Shown piece by piece: positions 1-7,307 of a stretch of DNA of 7,307 nucleotides. The notes under the pieces are model-generated. The model worked only from the letters and a program-made list of their open reading frames with translations, was not told the DNA's origin and made no database searches. Made by a program: the position numbers and the translations under genes. Numbering within the stretch: position 1 is the stretch's first letter; each line of letters begins with the position of its first letter. This DNA comes from Candidatus Symbiothrix sp. (GTDB taxonomy: Bacteria > Bacteroidota > Bacteroidia > Bacteroidales > Azobacteroidaceae): the NCBI GenBank assembly GCA_031270925.1, contig JAISWY010000101.1:1-7307 (forward strand), read 5' to 3'.

Positions 1-1858
1 TCAATCCCTTGTGCGATGAGATCCAGAAATAGCCGTTGTCGTCTTCGATTATTTTGTAAATAATATTGCTGGGCATTCCGTTGGAAATATCGAAAACGCT
101 AAAGGTGTCGTCGTCGTTCAAACGGCAAAAACCGCCGCCGAAAGTGGTTATCCAGATACGTTGCTTGCTGTCTTCAAACAGGGAAATCACTTTGTTACAG
201 GGAATGGAAGAATCTTGGTCGGGATTGTTTTTGTAATTCACAAATTGCCGGCTGATGCGGTCGTATTTATACAGGCCATTGGCGTAGGTAGCGTACCACA
301 TATTGCCGCGACTGTCTTCCAGAATATCGTCCACGAAGATACCGTTGAAGGTGTCGATGGCGGTAAATTCGTCTTTTGTTGCATCGTATTGCAATAATCC
401 GAGCGCTGTGCCGACCAAAATCTGATTGAGCGAATTTTTGTAGATTTTAGTTGTCCGGTCGTCGCGCAATTTGGAACTGTCGTCGCGCCGGTTGTAGATT
501 TTTACCGCTCCGGATTGAATGTTCAGGCGGAAAATACCGTCATACGAACCCATCCACAGATTACCATTGTCGCGGCAGAGGCCGAAAATGGTTTCCGGCA
601 GCGAGTTGTTTTGGTATTTTTCGAGGCGTTTTTCCGCAGGATTGTATTTGAACAAACCGTTGCGGCGGGTTCCTATCCAAATATTGTTGCCATTGTCTTC
701 TTCAAATTCGCGGATGGTTTTGCCGACGAGCGAAGTCGAAGGCGTTTGATAAAATTTTTCAAATTGGATAAAAGTATTATTGGTATGGAGCAAACCGTGG
801 TTGAACGAGCCGAGCCATATTCCTTTGATGTCGTCGATGCGAATCACCATTACTTCGAGGTCGGAAAGCGAAACCAGTTTATCGTCCGACAATTCGACAT
901 GTGTCAGGTTTTCCATTCGGATGTTGTATTGGTAAACGCCGTTGGTGGTAGCAATCCAGAGGGTATTGTTGCTGTCGAGGTATAAATCGTTGGGAATTGC
1001 TTTTCCGTTGCTGTCGGAACAAATCGTTCGCATCGTGTTGGCCGATAGATTGATTTCGCAAACGCCTTTGTTTACGCTGGCCACATAAATCGTGTTGCTG
1101 TTGGCGCCACGAATAATGCGCGTGATATTGTCGCGTTTGAAGGGTTGGGAGCCGTCGGATAGAGTATAGGGTTTCAGGTTTTTGAACGATGGGTCGCTCA
1201 AATATAAATTATCAAAGTAAAAACTAATCAAATGGGGATAATTCTTATCGAAATAAAAGCACGAAACGCCCGACACAAAGGGATAAACATTGTTTTCGAG
1301 TAAATAACTTTTTAATTCGCGGGTTTCGGGATTGAACGAAAACAATCCTTGTTTATCGACCGTCATCCAAATCACGCCTTCCTCGTCTTTTTTGATGACG
1401 GATACTTTGTTGCGGATTTTCAGGGGACTTCCGGTGATTTTTTCGATGCACTGAAATGTATCGTTGTGGAGGTTATAAACGCTGATGCCGTTATCTGTTC
1501 CGATGTAAATATTGCCTTGGTTGTCTTCGCAAAGTGAGATGATGTAGCTGCTGTTTACATCCAAATCGTATTTGTAAAAAGTTTTGAAAGCGACTCCGTC
1601 GAAACGGTTCAATCCATCGGTGGTGCCGACCCAGAGGAAGCCGCGACGGTCTTGCAAAACCGCATACACACGATCGTTCGACAAACCGTTTTGCGTGGAT
1701 AATCGGTTGAAATAGAAGGGCTTTTGCTCTGCTTTTATCGCTTGGAATATGAATAGAACACCGATAAGGCATAGAACGAGGATAGCCTCCGGTCGCTTCG
1801 CTTCACCGGAGGTTATCCATATTGAACGCCTTGCGACGTTATGGGAGCCGCTTGTCAT
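1..1858 (-). CDS. Two-component-regulator propeller sensor, probably hybrid two-component system (HTCS), N-terminal 619 residues
   Basis: Periplasmic sensor part of a probable HTCS that would detect an oligosaccharide and activate local polysaccharide-utilisation genes. The frame is open from ATG 1858 to the window edge with no stop. At least 12 Reg_prop motifs are readable, at about residues 72, 115, 161, 255, 298, 345, 391, 432, 478, 518, 566 and 609 (for example GFLWVGTTDGLNRFD and NNIWIGTRRNGLFKYN), preceded by the typical LSTQNGLSNDRVYAVLQD opening. That is most of two seven-bladed propellers. The NGMPSN...DDNGYFWISSHKGL at the edge is typical of a blade shortly before the Y_Y_Y domain. 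Kinase, receiver and AraC-type HTH domains would lie outside, so a plain kinase or another output is possible. The hydrophobic segment at about 25-41 is a signal or anchor, preceded by an unusually long 24-residue n-region that contains an inverted repeat at DNA level. ATG 1858 is the only possible start: an in-frame TAA (the stop of the upstream gene) lies one codon before it, and no ATG, GTG or TTG occurs before the propeller. Confidence 0.93.
   Translation of the reverse strand, partial: MTSGSHNVARRSIWITSGEAKRPEAILVLCLIGVLFIFQAIKAEQKPFYFNRLSTQNGLSNDRVYAVLQDRRGFLWVGTTDGLNRFDGVAFKTFYKYDLDVNSSYIISLCEDNQGNIYIGTDNGISVYNLHNDTFQCIEKITGSPLKIRNKVSVIKKDEEGVIWMTVDKQGLFSFNPETRELKSYLLENNVYPFVSGVSCFYFDKNYPHLISFYFDNLYLSDPSFKNLKPYTLSDGSQPFKRDNITRIIRGANSNTIYVASVNKGVCEINLSANTMRTICSDSNGKAIPNDLYLDSNNTLWIATTNGVYQYNIRMENLTHVELSDDKLVSLSDLEVMVIRIDDIKGIWLGSFNHGLLHTNNTFIQFEKFYQTPSTSLVGKTIREFEEDNGNNIWIGTRRNGLFKYNPAEKRLEKYQNNSLPETIFGLCRDNGNLWMGSYDGIFRLNIQSGAVKIYNRRDDSSKLRDDRTTKIYKNSLNQILVGTALGLLQYDATKDEFTAIDTFNGIFVDDILEDSRGNMWYATYANGLYKYDRISRQFVNYKNNPDQDSSIPCNKVISLFEDSKQRIWITTFGGGFCRLNDDDTFSVFDISNGMPSNIIYKIIEDDNGYFWISSHKGL
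1780..1818. repeat. 39-bp inverted repeat (14-bp arms, 11-nt loop) inside the sensor coding sequence
   Basis: The left arm at 1780-1793 (GGATAGCCTCCGGT) pairs with the right arm at 1805-1818 (ACCGGAGGTTATCC) at 13 of 14 positions. The exception is 1785/1813, a G-T wobble on the plus strand and an A-C mismatch on the minus strand. The 11-nt loop CGCTTCGCTTC holds a short CGCTT direct repeat. The element is translated in the sensor frame as about residues 14-27 (WITSGEAKRPEAIL), just ahead of and into the hydrophobic segment. Its shape resembles a REP-like or other small palindromic repeat; no T-tract follows it, so it is not a standard terminator. Family membership is inference, because only one copy is in the window. 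Confidence 0.75.
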
Positions 1859-1861
1859 AAA

Positions 1862-3784
1862 TTAAATTATGATTTTTTTAATGATACGTTGTCCGCTCAC
1901 ATTCAGTTCTACAAGGAAAACGCCTTTGCCGGGCAATGCTTTCGAGTAGCTGCGGTTGAATTGACTTTCTTCCAGAATTTTACCGCTCAAATCCACTAAA
2001 CGCAAGGTGGTTTGTCCCTTGGTTTTAACTGTAAGTGTCTGATTATTAGAAGTTATTTTTACATTCGGAACTGTCGTTTGCGAAATTGCCGTGTTGCCGA
2101 CGGTAAATTCGCCGGTAGCAAAAACCGAAGCTTCGTAACAGGCGTCAATCGCCTGCACGCCCCAAGTATAATCGCCTGCGGGAAGATGATTCAACGTAAC
2201 CGATTTGCTTAAAAAGGCGTTGCCCAAAGCCAAAACCATGCGCGAACCGTCTAAGGCGCCGCCGATAATTGAGCGGCAGTTGTTGATTACTTCACCCTCG
2301 GAATTTAAGATGTAATATTCATACGAGAGCGAAGCCGCAGGTGTTTTGTCGTCGGTCGCTACATTCCAACTCAGGCGCACTTCGTTTCCGTTTACTGCGA
2401 CATTCAAACCGTCAGGTGCGGAAGGTTTGACGTTGACCGGCGCTTCGCCTTTGGTAACCATTCCTTCAAAATAATTGCTTCCACCCTGGGTTAAATAGGT
2501 GGTGGAAGTGGTTTTGCCCACTGTGAACATATCGCGCACGCCATCGCCGTCCCAGTCGGGAAACATCATGCACGAATTGGAAGCGCCCGGCAAACGCTGA
2601 GATGCGCTGAAATTACCCTCTCCATTGTTTTTCCACCAATAACCGGTTTGTGTAGAAGGTTTTGCACTCACATAGCCGTTTATCAAAATATCGGGTAATC
2701 CATCGCCGTCCCAATCAAAGGCTTTGGCTTGCGTATCGGTCGAGGATTCGTTGCGAATATCCTTGCAAATAGAGTCCGTCAGATTTGTTTGCGTGTTTAA
2801 TTCAAAACTGCCGTCCCCATTGTTGGTGTAATGACGCATCACGGAAACCGACGAACTGCCTGTTTTTCCGGTAACGACAATGTCTAAATAACCGTTGCCG
2901 GTAAAGTCTTGAATCAACACAGGGCCTAAGTATTGCGCGGGAGTTTGCAGCGTTTCGCAAATGTGAATCCGTTCAAATTCGCCCGGCGCATTTGCTCCTT
3001 TATTCACAAAAACATCGAAAAACGATTTGTCGGCAATGGCGTTATCCGAAGCGTCGCTGGCTGTAATCAGGAAATCGGGATAGCCGTCGTTGTTGATGTC
3101 CAGTACATAAAGGCCGGGATACGACCACGCATGAGGTGCAAATAAATTGCGACCGGTTACTTTGAATTTCGTATCGCCCACAAATTCGCCGTCGTTGATC
3201 AATATGCCACCGAAATCGACATAACTGGATGTGCCGTAAGAGCCTCCGTAACCCACGCAGATAATGTCGGGTTTGCCGTCGAGATTCACATCGGTTACCA
3301 CTGCCGCACGCGGGAAAAATTCATAGTTCGAATCATCGAAAGTGATTTCCTCACGGTTGAAATTGCCGTTGCCGTCGCCGATGAACAATCCCCAATCTTC
3401 GGGAAAAGCGGCGTAGCTACCGTGGCTGCAACTAACCAAATCCAAGATATTGTCGCCGTCGAAATCGGCAAAAGCGTGATAAGGACGCGAATTGGTCAGG
3501 AAATTACTTGCGCCTTCGATAAACTCGTTTTGAGCTTTGCTCCACAACAACAGCAAAGTACGGTAATAAGCAGGACTTCCGGTCGAGCCGATTCGTTCGT
3601 ACTCGGAGCGTTGGGGAAAATCGTTCCCTCCGATGAAAATGTCTAATTTACCATCGGCATTCACGTCCACATCCAATCCGTTGGCATGTTGGAATTTGTA
3701 GTCCGGGATCTCTTGTAGCACGATTTGAGCGCTTATGCTCGCCGTAAAAGCTACCAATAAACAAAAAATAGAAATCTTTTTCAT
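1862..3784 (-). CDS. Secreted FG-GAP/VCBS seven-motif propeller protein with Fn3-like domain and T9SS tail
   Basis: Complete, 640 residues; function unknown beyond a probable extracellular binding or glycan-processing role. A signal peptide covers residues 1-19 (MKKISIF..., cleavage after ASISA before Gln20). Seven calcium-type D-x-D/N-x-D/N-G-x-x-D motifs start near residues 40, 107, 165, 229, 293, 357 and 410 (for example DFDGDNILD and DWDGDGLPD). They are spaced about 53-67 residues apart, as expected for a seven-bladed integrin-like propeller with one calcium loop per blade. The motif at 293 (DFTGNGYLD) has Thr and Asn at two loop positions. Residues about 454-562 resemble a fibronectin-III domain (PSAPDGLNVAV...VRLSWNVATD). 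About 574-640 is a type A T9SS sorting domain (LVDLSGKILEE, GKGVFLVELN, ending KKIII). No catalytic domain is recognisable. It follows the sialidase-like gene by 34 nt and precedes the sensor gene by 3 nt. Rhamnogalacturonan-lyase-like or pure adhesin roles are both possible. Confidence 0.9.
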   Translation of the reverse strand: MKKISIFCLLVAFTASISAQIVLQEIPDYKFQHANGLDVDVNADGKLDIFIGGNDFPQRSEYERIGSTGSPAYYRTLLLLWSKAQNEFIEGASNFLTNSRPYHAFADFDGDNILDLVSCSHGSYAAFPEDWGLFIGDGNGNFNREEITFDDSNYEFFPRAAVVTDVNLDGKPDIICVGYGGSYGTSSYVDFGGILINDGEFVGDTKFKVTGRNLFAPHAWSYPGLYVLDINNDGYPDFLITASDASDNAIADKSFFDVFVNKGANAPGEFERIHICETLQTPAQYLGPVLIQDFTGNGYLDIVVTGKTGSSSVSVMRHYTNNGDGSFELNTQTNLTDSICKDIRNESSTDTQAKAFDWDGDGLPDILINGYVSAKPSTQTGYWWKNNGEGNFSASQRLPGASNSCMMFPDWDGDGVRDMFTVGKTTSTTYLTQGGSNYFEGMVTKGEAPVNVKPSAPDGLNVAVNGNEVRLSWNVATDDKTPAASLSYEYYILNSEGEVINNCRSIIGGALDGSRMVLALGNAFLSKSVTLNHLPAGDYTWGVQAIDACYEASVFATGEFTVGNTAISQTTVPNVKITSNNQTLTVKTKGQTTLRLVDLSGKILEESQFNRSYSKALPGKGVFLVELNVSGQRIIKKIII

Positions 3785-3818
3785 GTGTATTCAATTTATA
3801 AATTAAAAAAAGTTATAT
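3785..3818 (-). other. AT-rich 34-nt spacer between the second sialidase-like gene and the FG-GAP gene
   Basis: This is the longest gene-free stretch in the window. It has a run of seven T on the minus strand and a 12-bp AT-only palindrome (3793-3804), but no GC stem, no Shine-Dalgarno sequence and no TAnnTTTG/TTTG elements of the Bacteroidota sigma-ABfr promoter. I read it as an untranslated operon leader, with translation start helped by AT-rich, unstructured sequence as is usual in this phylum. Confidence 0.5.
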
Positions 3819-5840
3819 TTAGCGAAATATTTGTTTTAATGTTGTTGTTTTTCCGGTAATATCTTTACAGACAAGGAGATAACATCCTTGCGGTAAATCA
3901 ACCGCTTGCTCGGCTTGAATGGATGAGAGATGCAATATCTTTTGTCCCGCTAGATTATAGATGTCGATACTGCTCATTTGTTCCGGTTGAGCCGTTTTAA
4001 TACTCTTTCCGCTTACAAAAACCGGATTTTCAACCCTATTGTTTTTCCGAATCCCGGTTTCATTAGATAAAAAATTGATTTTCAACCAAGTCGTCGGGTC
4101 ATCTGCCTGTTCGCCGGCAATTGACGCCAACACAGCTGCCGGCGCTTCGGTTACGGTATCTTTATATCTTTGCATCAAATGGATAGAAAAAATTTCATCG
4201 TCCGAAGGCAATCCACCGAGTAAATTCCAAGGAATGTGTACTTTAGCGGCATAACCGGTATCCTTATCCGAAGCGTCGTTAATGCTTCCGTCCAACTGCA
4301 CCGTAATTTCGTTTACAGACGATACATCTTGCGGAATCCAGGTATAAGCCGTCTTCTTATCCAAAGAAAATTTTCCGGCGGCATTGACGGCTATTTGGTA
4401 CAGAACATTCGAATCGCCGGTCTTGCGGTTCATCCGTAGAACCACTGCATCGGCATTCGTAGGCGTGAAAGCCGTAATAATCGAATCGAAAAGATGCACC
4501 GTGTATTCGAAATGCGTATCGCTATAACCGAAATTCACGAAGGCTTGCGATTGCGATTTTTCGCCAATGAACCAATCGTGATGAATACTCCGGTCGAACG
4601 ACGAAAGCGATTGTAATTCGATAGATGATTTATAGACGTCTTTGGCGTAATTCAGTTTGCCTTTTATCACTTTCAGCATTTCGTATTCCAAACTGCCCAG
4701 TTTGTAAGTTTGATTGGCTGTGCTAATCACTTCATCGTTACCGATATACGAAATGGCGCCCCACCAACCCGAATACGGCGAAGAAGCGAACGAAAACGTT
4801 TTGGCATCGGGCGTGCCGATGAATGCCCACATTCCCGACGACGATTTGTAACTGCCGTTGCCCTGCACAATCACTTCTCCCGTCGGTAAAACTTCCATAT
4901 ACGGCGCCGCTCCTTTGAAATCGGGATGAACCAGCCAACGGCGATTGCTGCCGGGGCCTCCGGTGGCAAAATAGAAATCGTTGTATTCCCAATTTTTTTC
5001 CATAGACGACCAGACAATCCATGGCGCTTGGGCATATCCGTAACTTTCGCAGGCGTATGCGATTCCGTTGTTGTTGTGCAATACTTTTCCTACCGGCATT
5101 CCGTCGTAAGTGCCTTTGTTATCGACGATGCGCGACAACACCTCTGCATCTTGCCACGAGCAAAGCGCTTTGTTTTGCCAAGTTTCGCCTTTGTCGAACG
5201 AGCGCAACATGCTCACGGCCGGTTGGGACGCTACGGCGGCATTTACTTCGTGGCTGTCGGTAAACAACATCTGTAATTCGCCCGAAGGCAATAAGATGAA
5301 CGACGGTTCCCACATCCGGCCGTTATAGACTTTGCGAGGCGTTTCCCATGTGTTGCCGTAATCGCGACTGCGCATGGTTTCGATGCCGCAACTCACATTG
5401 GTGTATTCGGCGCTGCTGTAGGCATTGGAATATCGCCATTGATATGCCAACAGTATTTCGCCCTTACCCAATTCGATGAAATCGGGACAGGCAAACATCC
5501 TGTTATCGTTCGCTGAAGTTGGAGAGGCTTCTTTGTATGTTTTGCGGACAATCGTTGCCTCGCTCCACGTTTTTCCCTCGTCGATACTCCGTCGCGTATA
5601 AATACTGTATCCCAATTGACTGTTCATGAAAACCATCAATAAGGAATTGTCGCCCAATCGTTTAATGCGCGGGTAATAGGCCGTTCTCGCTACGGTGCTT
5701 GTGCCTGCAATCGGATATGAAGTCAATTCCTGATACGAATTTTTATCCCACGAAATACGCAGGTTGATTTCTTGGGCGAAAAGCGTAAGGCCAAATATAA
5801 AACAACTGAAAATCAATATAATATGTTTCATAATATTCAT
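3819..5840 (-). CDS. Secreted sialidase-superfamily (GH93-like) propeller protein with CBM9-like domain and T9SS tail
   Basis: Complete 673-residue paralogue of the gene just upstream. A signal peptide covers about residues 1-22, with likely cleavage after LFA before Gln23. ATG at 5840 is the first in frame; the second Met, three codons in, gives an equally good signal peptide (MKHIILIF). The propeller spans about 45-395: YPRI at 57-60, Asp boxes at 85-92, 158-165 and 214-221, WEP at 177-179, TDSHE at 194-198, DGMP at 246-249 and a conserved Glu at 265. Residues about 405-590 are CBM9-like (GYAAKVHIPWNLLGG, 529-543). After a linker, about 612-673 is a type A T9SS sorting domain (IDIYNLAGQKIL, then DLPQGCYLLV and a basic end), so the protein should cross the outer membrane and be released or surface-anchored. 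The Asp boxes fix the superfamily. The WEP and DGMP...E pattern resembles GH93 exo-arabinanases as I recall them, but a sialidase-type activity cannot be excluded. Confidence 0.88.
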   Translation of the reverse strand: MNIMKHIILIFSCFIFGLTLFAQEINLRISWDKNSYQELTSYPIAGTSTVARTAYYPRIKRLGDNSLLMVFMNSQLGYSIYTRRSIDEGKTWSEATIVRKTYKEASPTSANDNRMFACPDFIELGKGEILLAYQWRYSNAYSSAEYTNVSCGIETMRSRDYGNTWETPRKVYNGRMWEPSFILLPSGELQMLFTDSHEVNAAVASQPAVSMLRSFDKGETWQNKALCSWQDAEVLSRIVDNKGTYDGMPVGKVLHNNNGIAYACESYGYAQAPWIVWSSMEKNWEYNDFYFATGGPGSNRRWLVHPDFKGAAPYMEVLPTGEVIVQGNGSYKSSSGMWAFIGTPDAKTFSFASSPYSGWWGAISYIGNDEVISTANQTYKLGSLEYEMLKVIKGKLNYAKDVYKSSIELQSLSSFDRSIHHDWFIGEKSQSQAFVNFGYSDTHFEYTVHLFDSIITAFTPTNADAVVLRMNRKTGDSNVLYQIAVNAAGKFSLDKKTAYTWIPQDVSSVNEITVQLDGSINDASDKDTGYAAKVHIPWNLLGGLPSDDEIFSIHLMQRYKDTVTEAPAAVLASIAGEQADDPTTWLKINFLSNETGIRKNNRVENPVFVSGKSIKTAQPEQMSSIDIYNLAGQKILHLSSIQAEQAVDLPQGCYLLVCKDITGKTTTLKQIFR

Positions 5841-5849
5841 TTTATTAAA

Positions 5850-7307
5850 TTATTTGAACGAAACAGGCAACCATGTTTCGGGAATATCCGAATTTTCGCC
5901 CGCCACCGCTTCCATCGAGGCGAAAGGAAATTCCTTGGTATTGTCTTTGTATGAATGGCGCAGATGCATGCGGAATTGTTCGCTTTGCTTCGGAAAACCG
6001 CCGATTAAATTCCACGGAACCGATACTTTGGCTGCAAAACCCAAATCTTCGTCTGTGTCCTTATTGATTGTTCCGTTTAAATCGGTTGTGATGTCTTTTA
6101 CAGCCGAAACATCTTGCGGAATCCACGAATTGTTTTGCTCCCTGAACAGAGAAAAAACTCCTTTTGCATTGATAACCAATCGGTAAATATCGTTTTTTCC
6201 GGTTTTCGTATCTTTCCGATAGAATAGAAAATCCGTTGCATCGGCATTTAAAGGCTGAAACGCAATCAAATTCCCGTCGAACAAATACGTCGTGAAATCG
6301 AACGAACGATCGGAATAACCGAAATTCAAATAAGCGGACGAAGCCGTTTCCCGACCGATAAACCAATCGTTATTCTTTTTTACATCGAAAGAAGATAATG
6401 ATTGCAATCGGATTTCGCCTTTTTTGATTTTCTTGGCGTAATTCAATTTTCCTTTCATTATACGGATGCCGTCGTGGTCTTTCCCATCTTCGCGTTGATA
6501 GGTATAGGTTCCCGCGCTAATCACTTCATTATCGCCGATATACGCAATCGAACCCCAATATCCCGTGAAAGGAGTCGAGGCATAACCGAAACTTTCGGCT
6601 TTTTTGTCGCCGATGAATACCCACATTCCCTGCTGGTTTTTGTACATTCCGTTGGATTGCACCAGAATTTCGCCGTCCGGCAGTTTTTCCATATACGGCC
6701 CGAATCCGCGAAAGTCTTTGTTTAACTGTTTCTTGCGTTCTATTTCGGGGCCGCCGAATGTACGGATTTCGTCGTTTTTGTATTTCCAATTTTCATTTTT
6801 GGGAGAATAGATTATATAAGGAGTGATGTCGTGCTGGCAGACGGCGCTCCATGTTTCGATAGCCATCACAATTCCCTGATTATCGTTGAGTGGTTGAGCA
6901 GCCGGCATCCCGTCGAATTTGCCGCGTTCGTCGATGGTTCGCGATAAGGCTTCGCCGTCTTTGTAAGTTGCCGTAACCTTGTTTTGCCATGTTTTTCCGT
7001 TATCGAACGAGCGGAAAAGCGCCACACAAGCCTGCGAACGTTTCCAACGGACTTCGCTGCTGTCGGTAATATACAATTGAATTTCACCCGAAGGCAGTTG
7101 CAGGAAATACGGTTCCCAGCAGCGGCCGGTGTAAATCACTTTCGGCTCGGAGAATGTTTGGCCGTTATCGTCGCTCGTCATCAATTCGATGCCGCAACTT
7201 TCGTTCGTGTGAATCGTGTCGTTGTAGCCGGCTGCGTAACGCCATTGGTAAGCCAGCAAGATGCGTCCGGTGGCCAGTTGATAAAAATCGGGAGTGGCGA
7301 AAATCAT
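5850..7307 (-). CDS. Sialidase-superfamily (GH93/GH33-like) propeller protein with C-terminal CBM9-like domain, 5' end missing
   Basis: Probable exported exo-glycosidase acting on a plant or host glycan. 485 residues are visible. The Met at the window edge is internal: it aligns near residue 114 of the downstream paralogue, so roughly 113 N-terminal residues, including any signal peptide, lie outside. Two Asp boxes are seen (SDDNGQTF, visible residues 45-52; SFDNGKTW, 100-107), plus WEP at 64-66, TDSSE at 81-85 and DGMP at 132-135 with a conserved Glu at 151. These fit a six-bladed sialidase-type propeller to about residue 290. Residues about 296-485 form a CBM9/DOMON-like beta domain (SLSSFD, GFAAKVSVPWNLIGG). 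The protein stops straight after this domain (TWLPVSFK) and has no T9SS tail, unlike its paralogue. The stop lies 9 nt before the next start, which suggests one transcript. The fold is fairly sure; substrate and catalytic residues are not. It may be annotated elsewhere as exo-alpha-sialidase. Confidence 0.85.
   Translation of the reverse strand: MIFATPDFYQLATGRILLAYQWRYAAGYNDTIHTNESCGIELMTSDDNGQTFSEPKVIYTGRCWEPYFLQLPSGEIQLYITDSSEVRWKRSQACVALFRSFDNGKTWQNKVTATYKDGEALSRTIDERGKFDGMPAAQPLNDNQGIVMAIETWSAVCQHDITPYIIYSPKNENWKYKNDEIRTFGGPEIERKKQLNKDFRGFGPYMEKLPDGEILVQSNGMYKNQQGMWVFIGDKKAESFGYASTPFTGYWGSIAYIGDNEVISAGTYTYQREDGKDHDGIRIMKGKLNYAKKIKKGEIRLQSLSSFDVKKNNDWFIGRETASSAYLNFGYSDRSFDFTTYLFDGNLIAFQPLNADATDFLFYRKDTKTGKNDIYRLVINAKGVFSLFREQNNSWIPQDVSAVKDITTDLNGTINKDTDEDLGFAAKVSVPWNLIGGFPKQSEQFRMHLRHSYKDNTKEFPFASMEAVAGENSDIPETWLPVSFK

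Noticed and set aside
515..985. Plus-strand open frame of 156 codons
   Set aside because: It is antisense to the sensor gene, whose minus-strand frame has strong Reg_prop repeats throughout; the plus-strand protein has no recognisable domain.
1780..1818. Inverted repeat as an intrinsic terminator between the FG-GAP gene and the sensor
   Set aside because: It lies inside the sensor reading frame, downstream of its only possible start, and no T-tract follows the stem in either direction.
1823..1831. Twin arginine (RRS) at residues 10-11 of the sensor, possible Tat signal
   Set aside because: There is no SRRxFLK-like context, the hydrophobic segment begins some 14 residues later, and propeller sensors of this type are not known as Tat substrates.
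3793..3804. Perfect AT-only 12-bp palindrome in the 34-nt spacer as an operator
   Set aside because: It is short and of very low complexity in an AT-rich leader, so chance is the simplest explanation.
5764..6186. Plus-strand open frame of 140 codons spanning the junction of the two sialidase-like genes
   Set aside because: It is antisense to both well-supported paralogues and has no recognisable features.
7305..7307. ATG at the right edge as the true start of the first gene
   Set aside because: It aligns with an internal position of the paralogue, inside the propeller, and leaves no signal peptide or first blade; the gene continues beyond the window.

Overview
All coding sequence in this window lies on the minus strand: four consecutive genes, read from position 7307 down to position 1, packed like one operon. 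The source looks like a member of the Bacteroidota, probably a T9SS-bearing Bacteroidales or relative. The reasons are the type A T9SS C-terminal sorting domains on two secreted proteins, a Reg_prop-type sensor of the hybrid two-component (HTCS) kind, AT-rich gene junctions without Shine-Dalgarno sequences, and moderate GC content. The genus cannot be told from the sequence.

Layout in transcription order: (1) 7307-5850, the 3' part of a sialidase-superfamily (six-bladed, Asp-box) propeller protein with a C-terminal CBM9-like domain and no T9SS tail. (2) 5840-3819, a complete tandem paralogue with a signal peptide, the same two domains and an added T9SS tail. (3) 3784-1862, a secreted protein with seven calcium-type FG-GAP/VCBS motifs, a fibronectin-III-like domain and a T9SS tail. 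(4) 1858-1, the first 619 residues of a two-component-regulator propeller sensor, most likely an HTCS, running off the left edge. This last frame is open to the window edge. The gene junctions are 9, 34 and 3 nt, so there is no gene-free stretch longer than 34 nt.

Inferred picture: this is part of a carbohydrate-utilisation locus. Two exported glycosidase-like proteins and one exported calcium-dependent propeller protein act on or bind a glycan outside the cell. The sensor, translated from the same message, would detect a released oligosaccharide and control the locus. The two enzymes have WEP and DGMP motifs that remind me of GH93 exo-arabinanases more than of true sialidases, so arabinan-like substrates are a reasonable but unproven guess. 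No SusC/SusD pair, transporter or RNA gene is visible.

The least ordinary features are a 14-bp-arm inverted repeat inside the coding sequence for the sensor's N-terminus, the 3-nt coupling of a sensor gene to a secreted structural gene, and the different export signals of the two paralogues.
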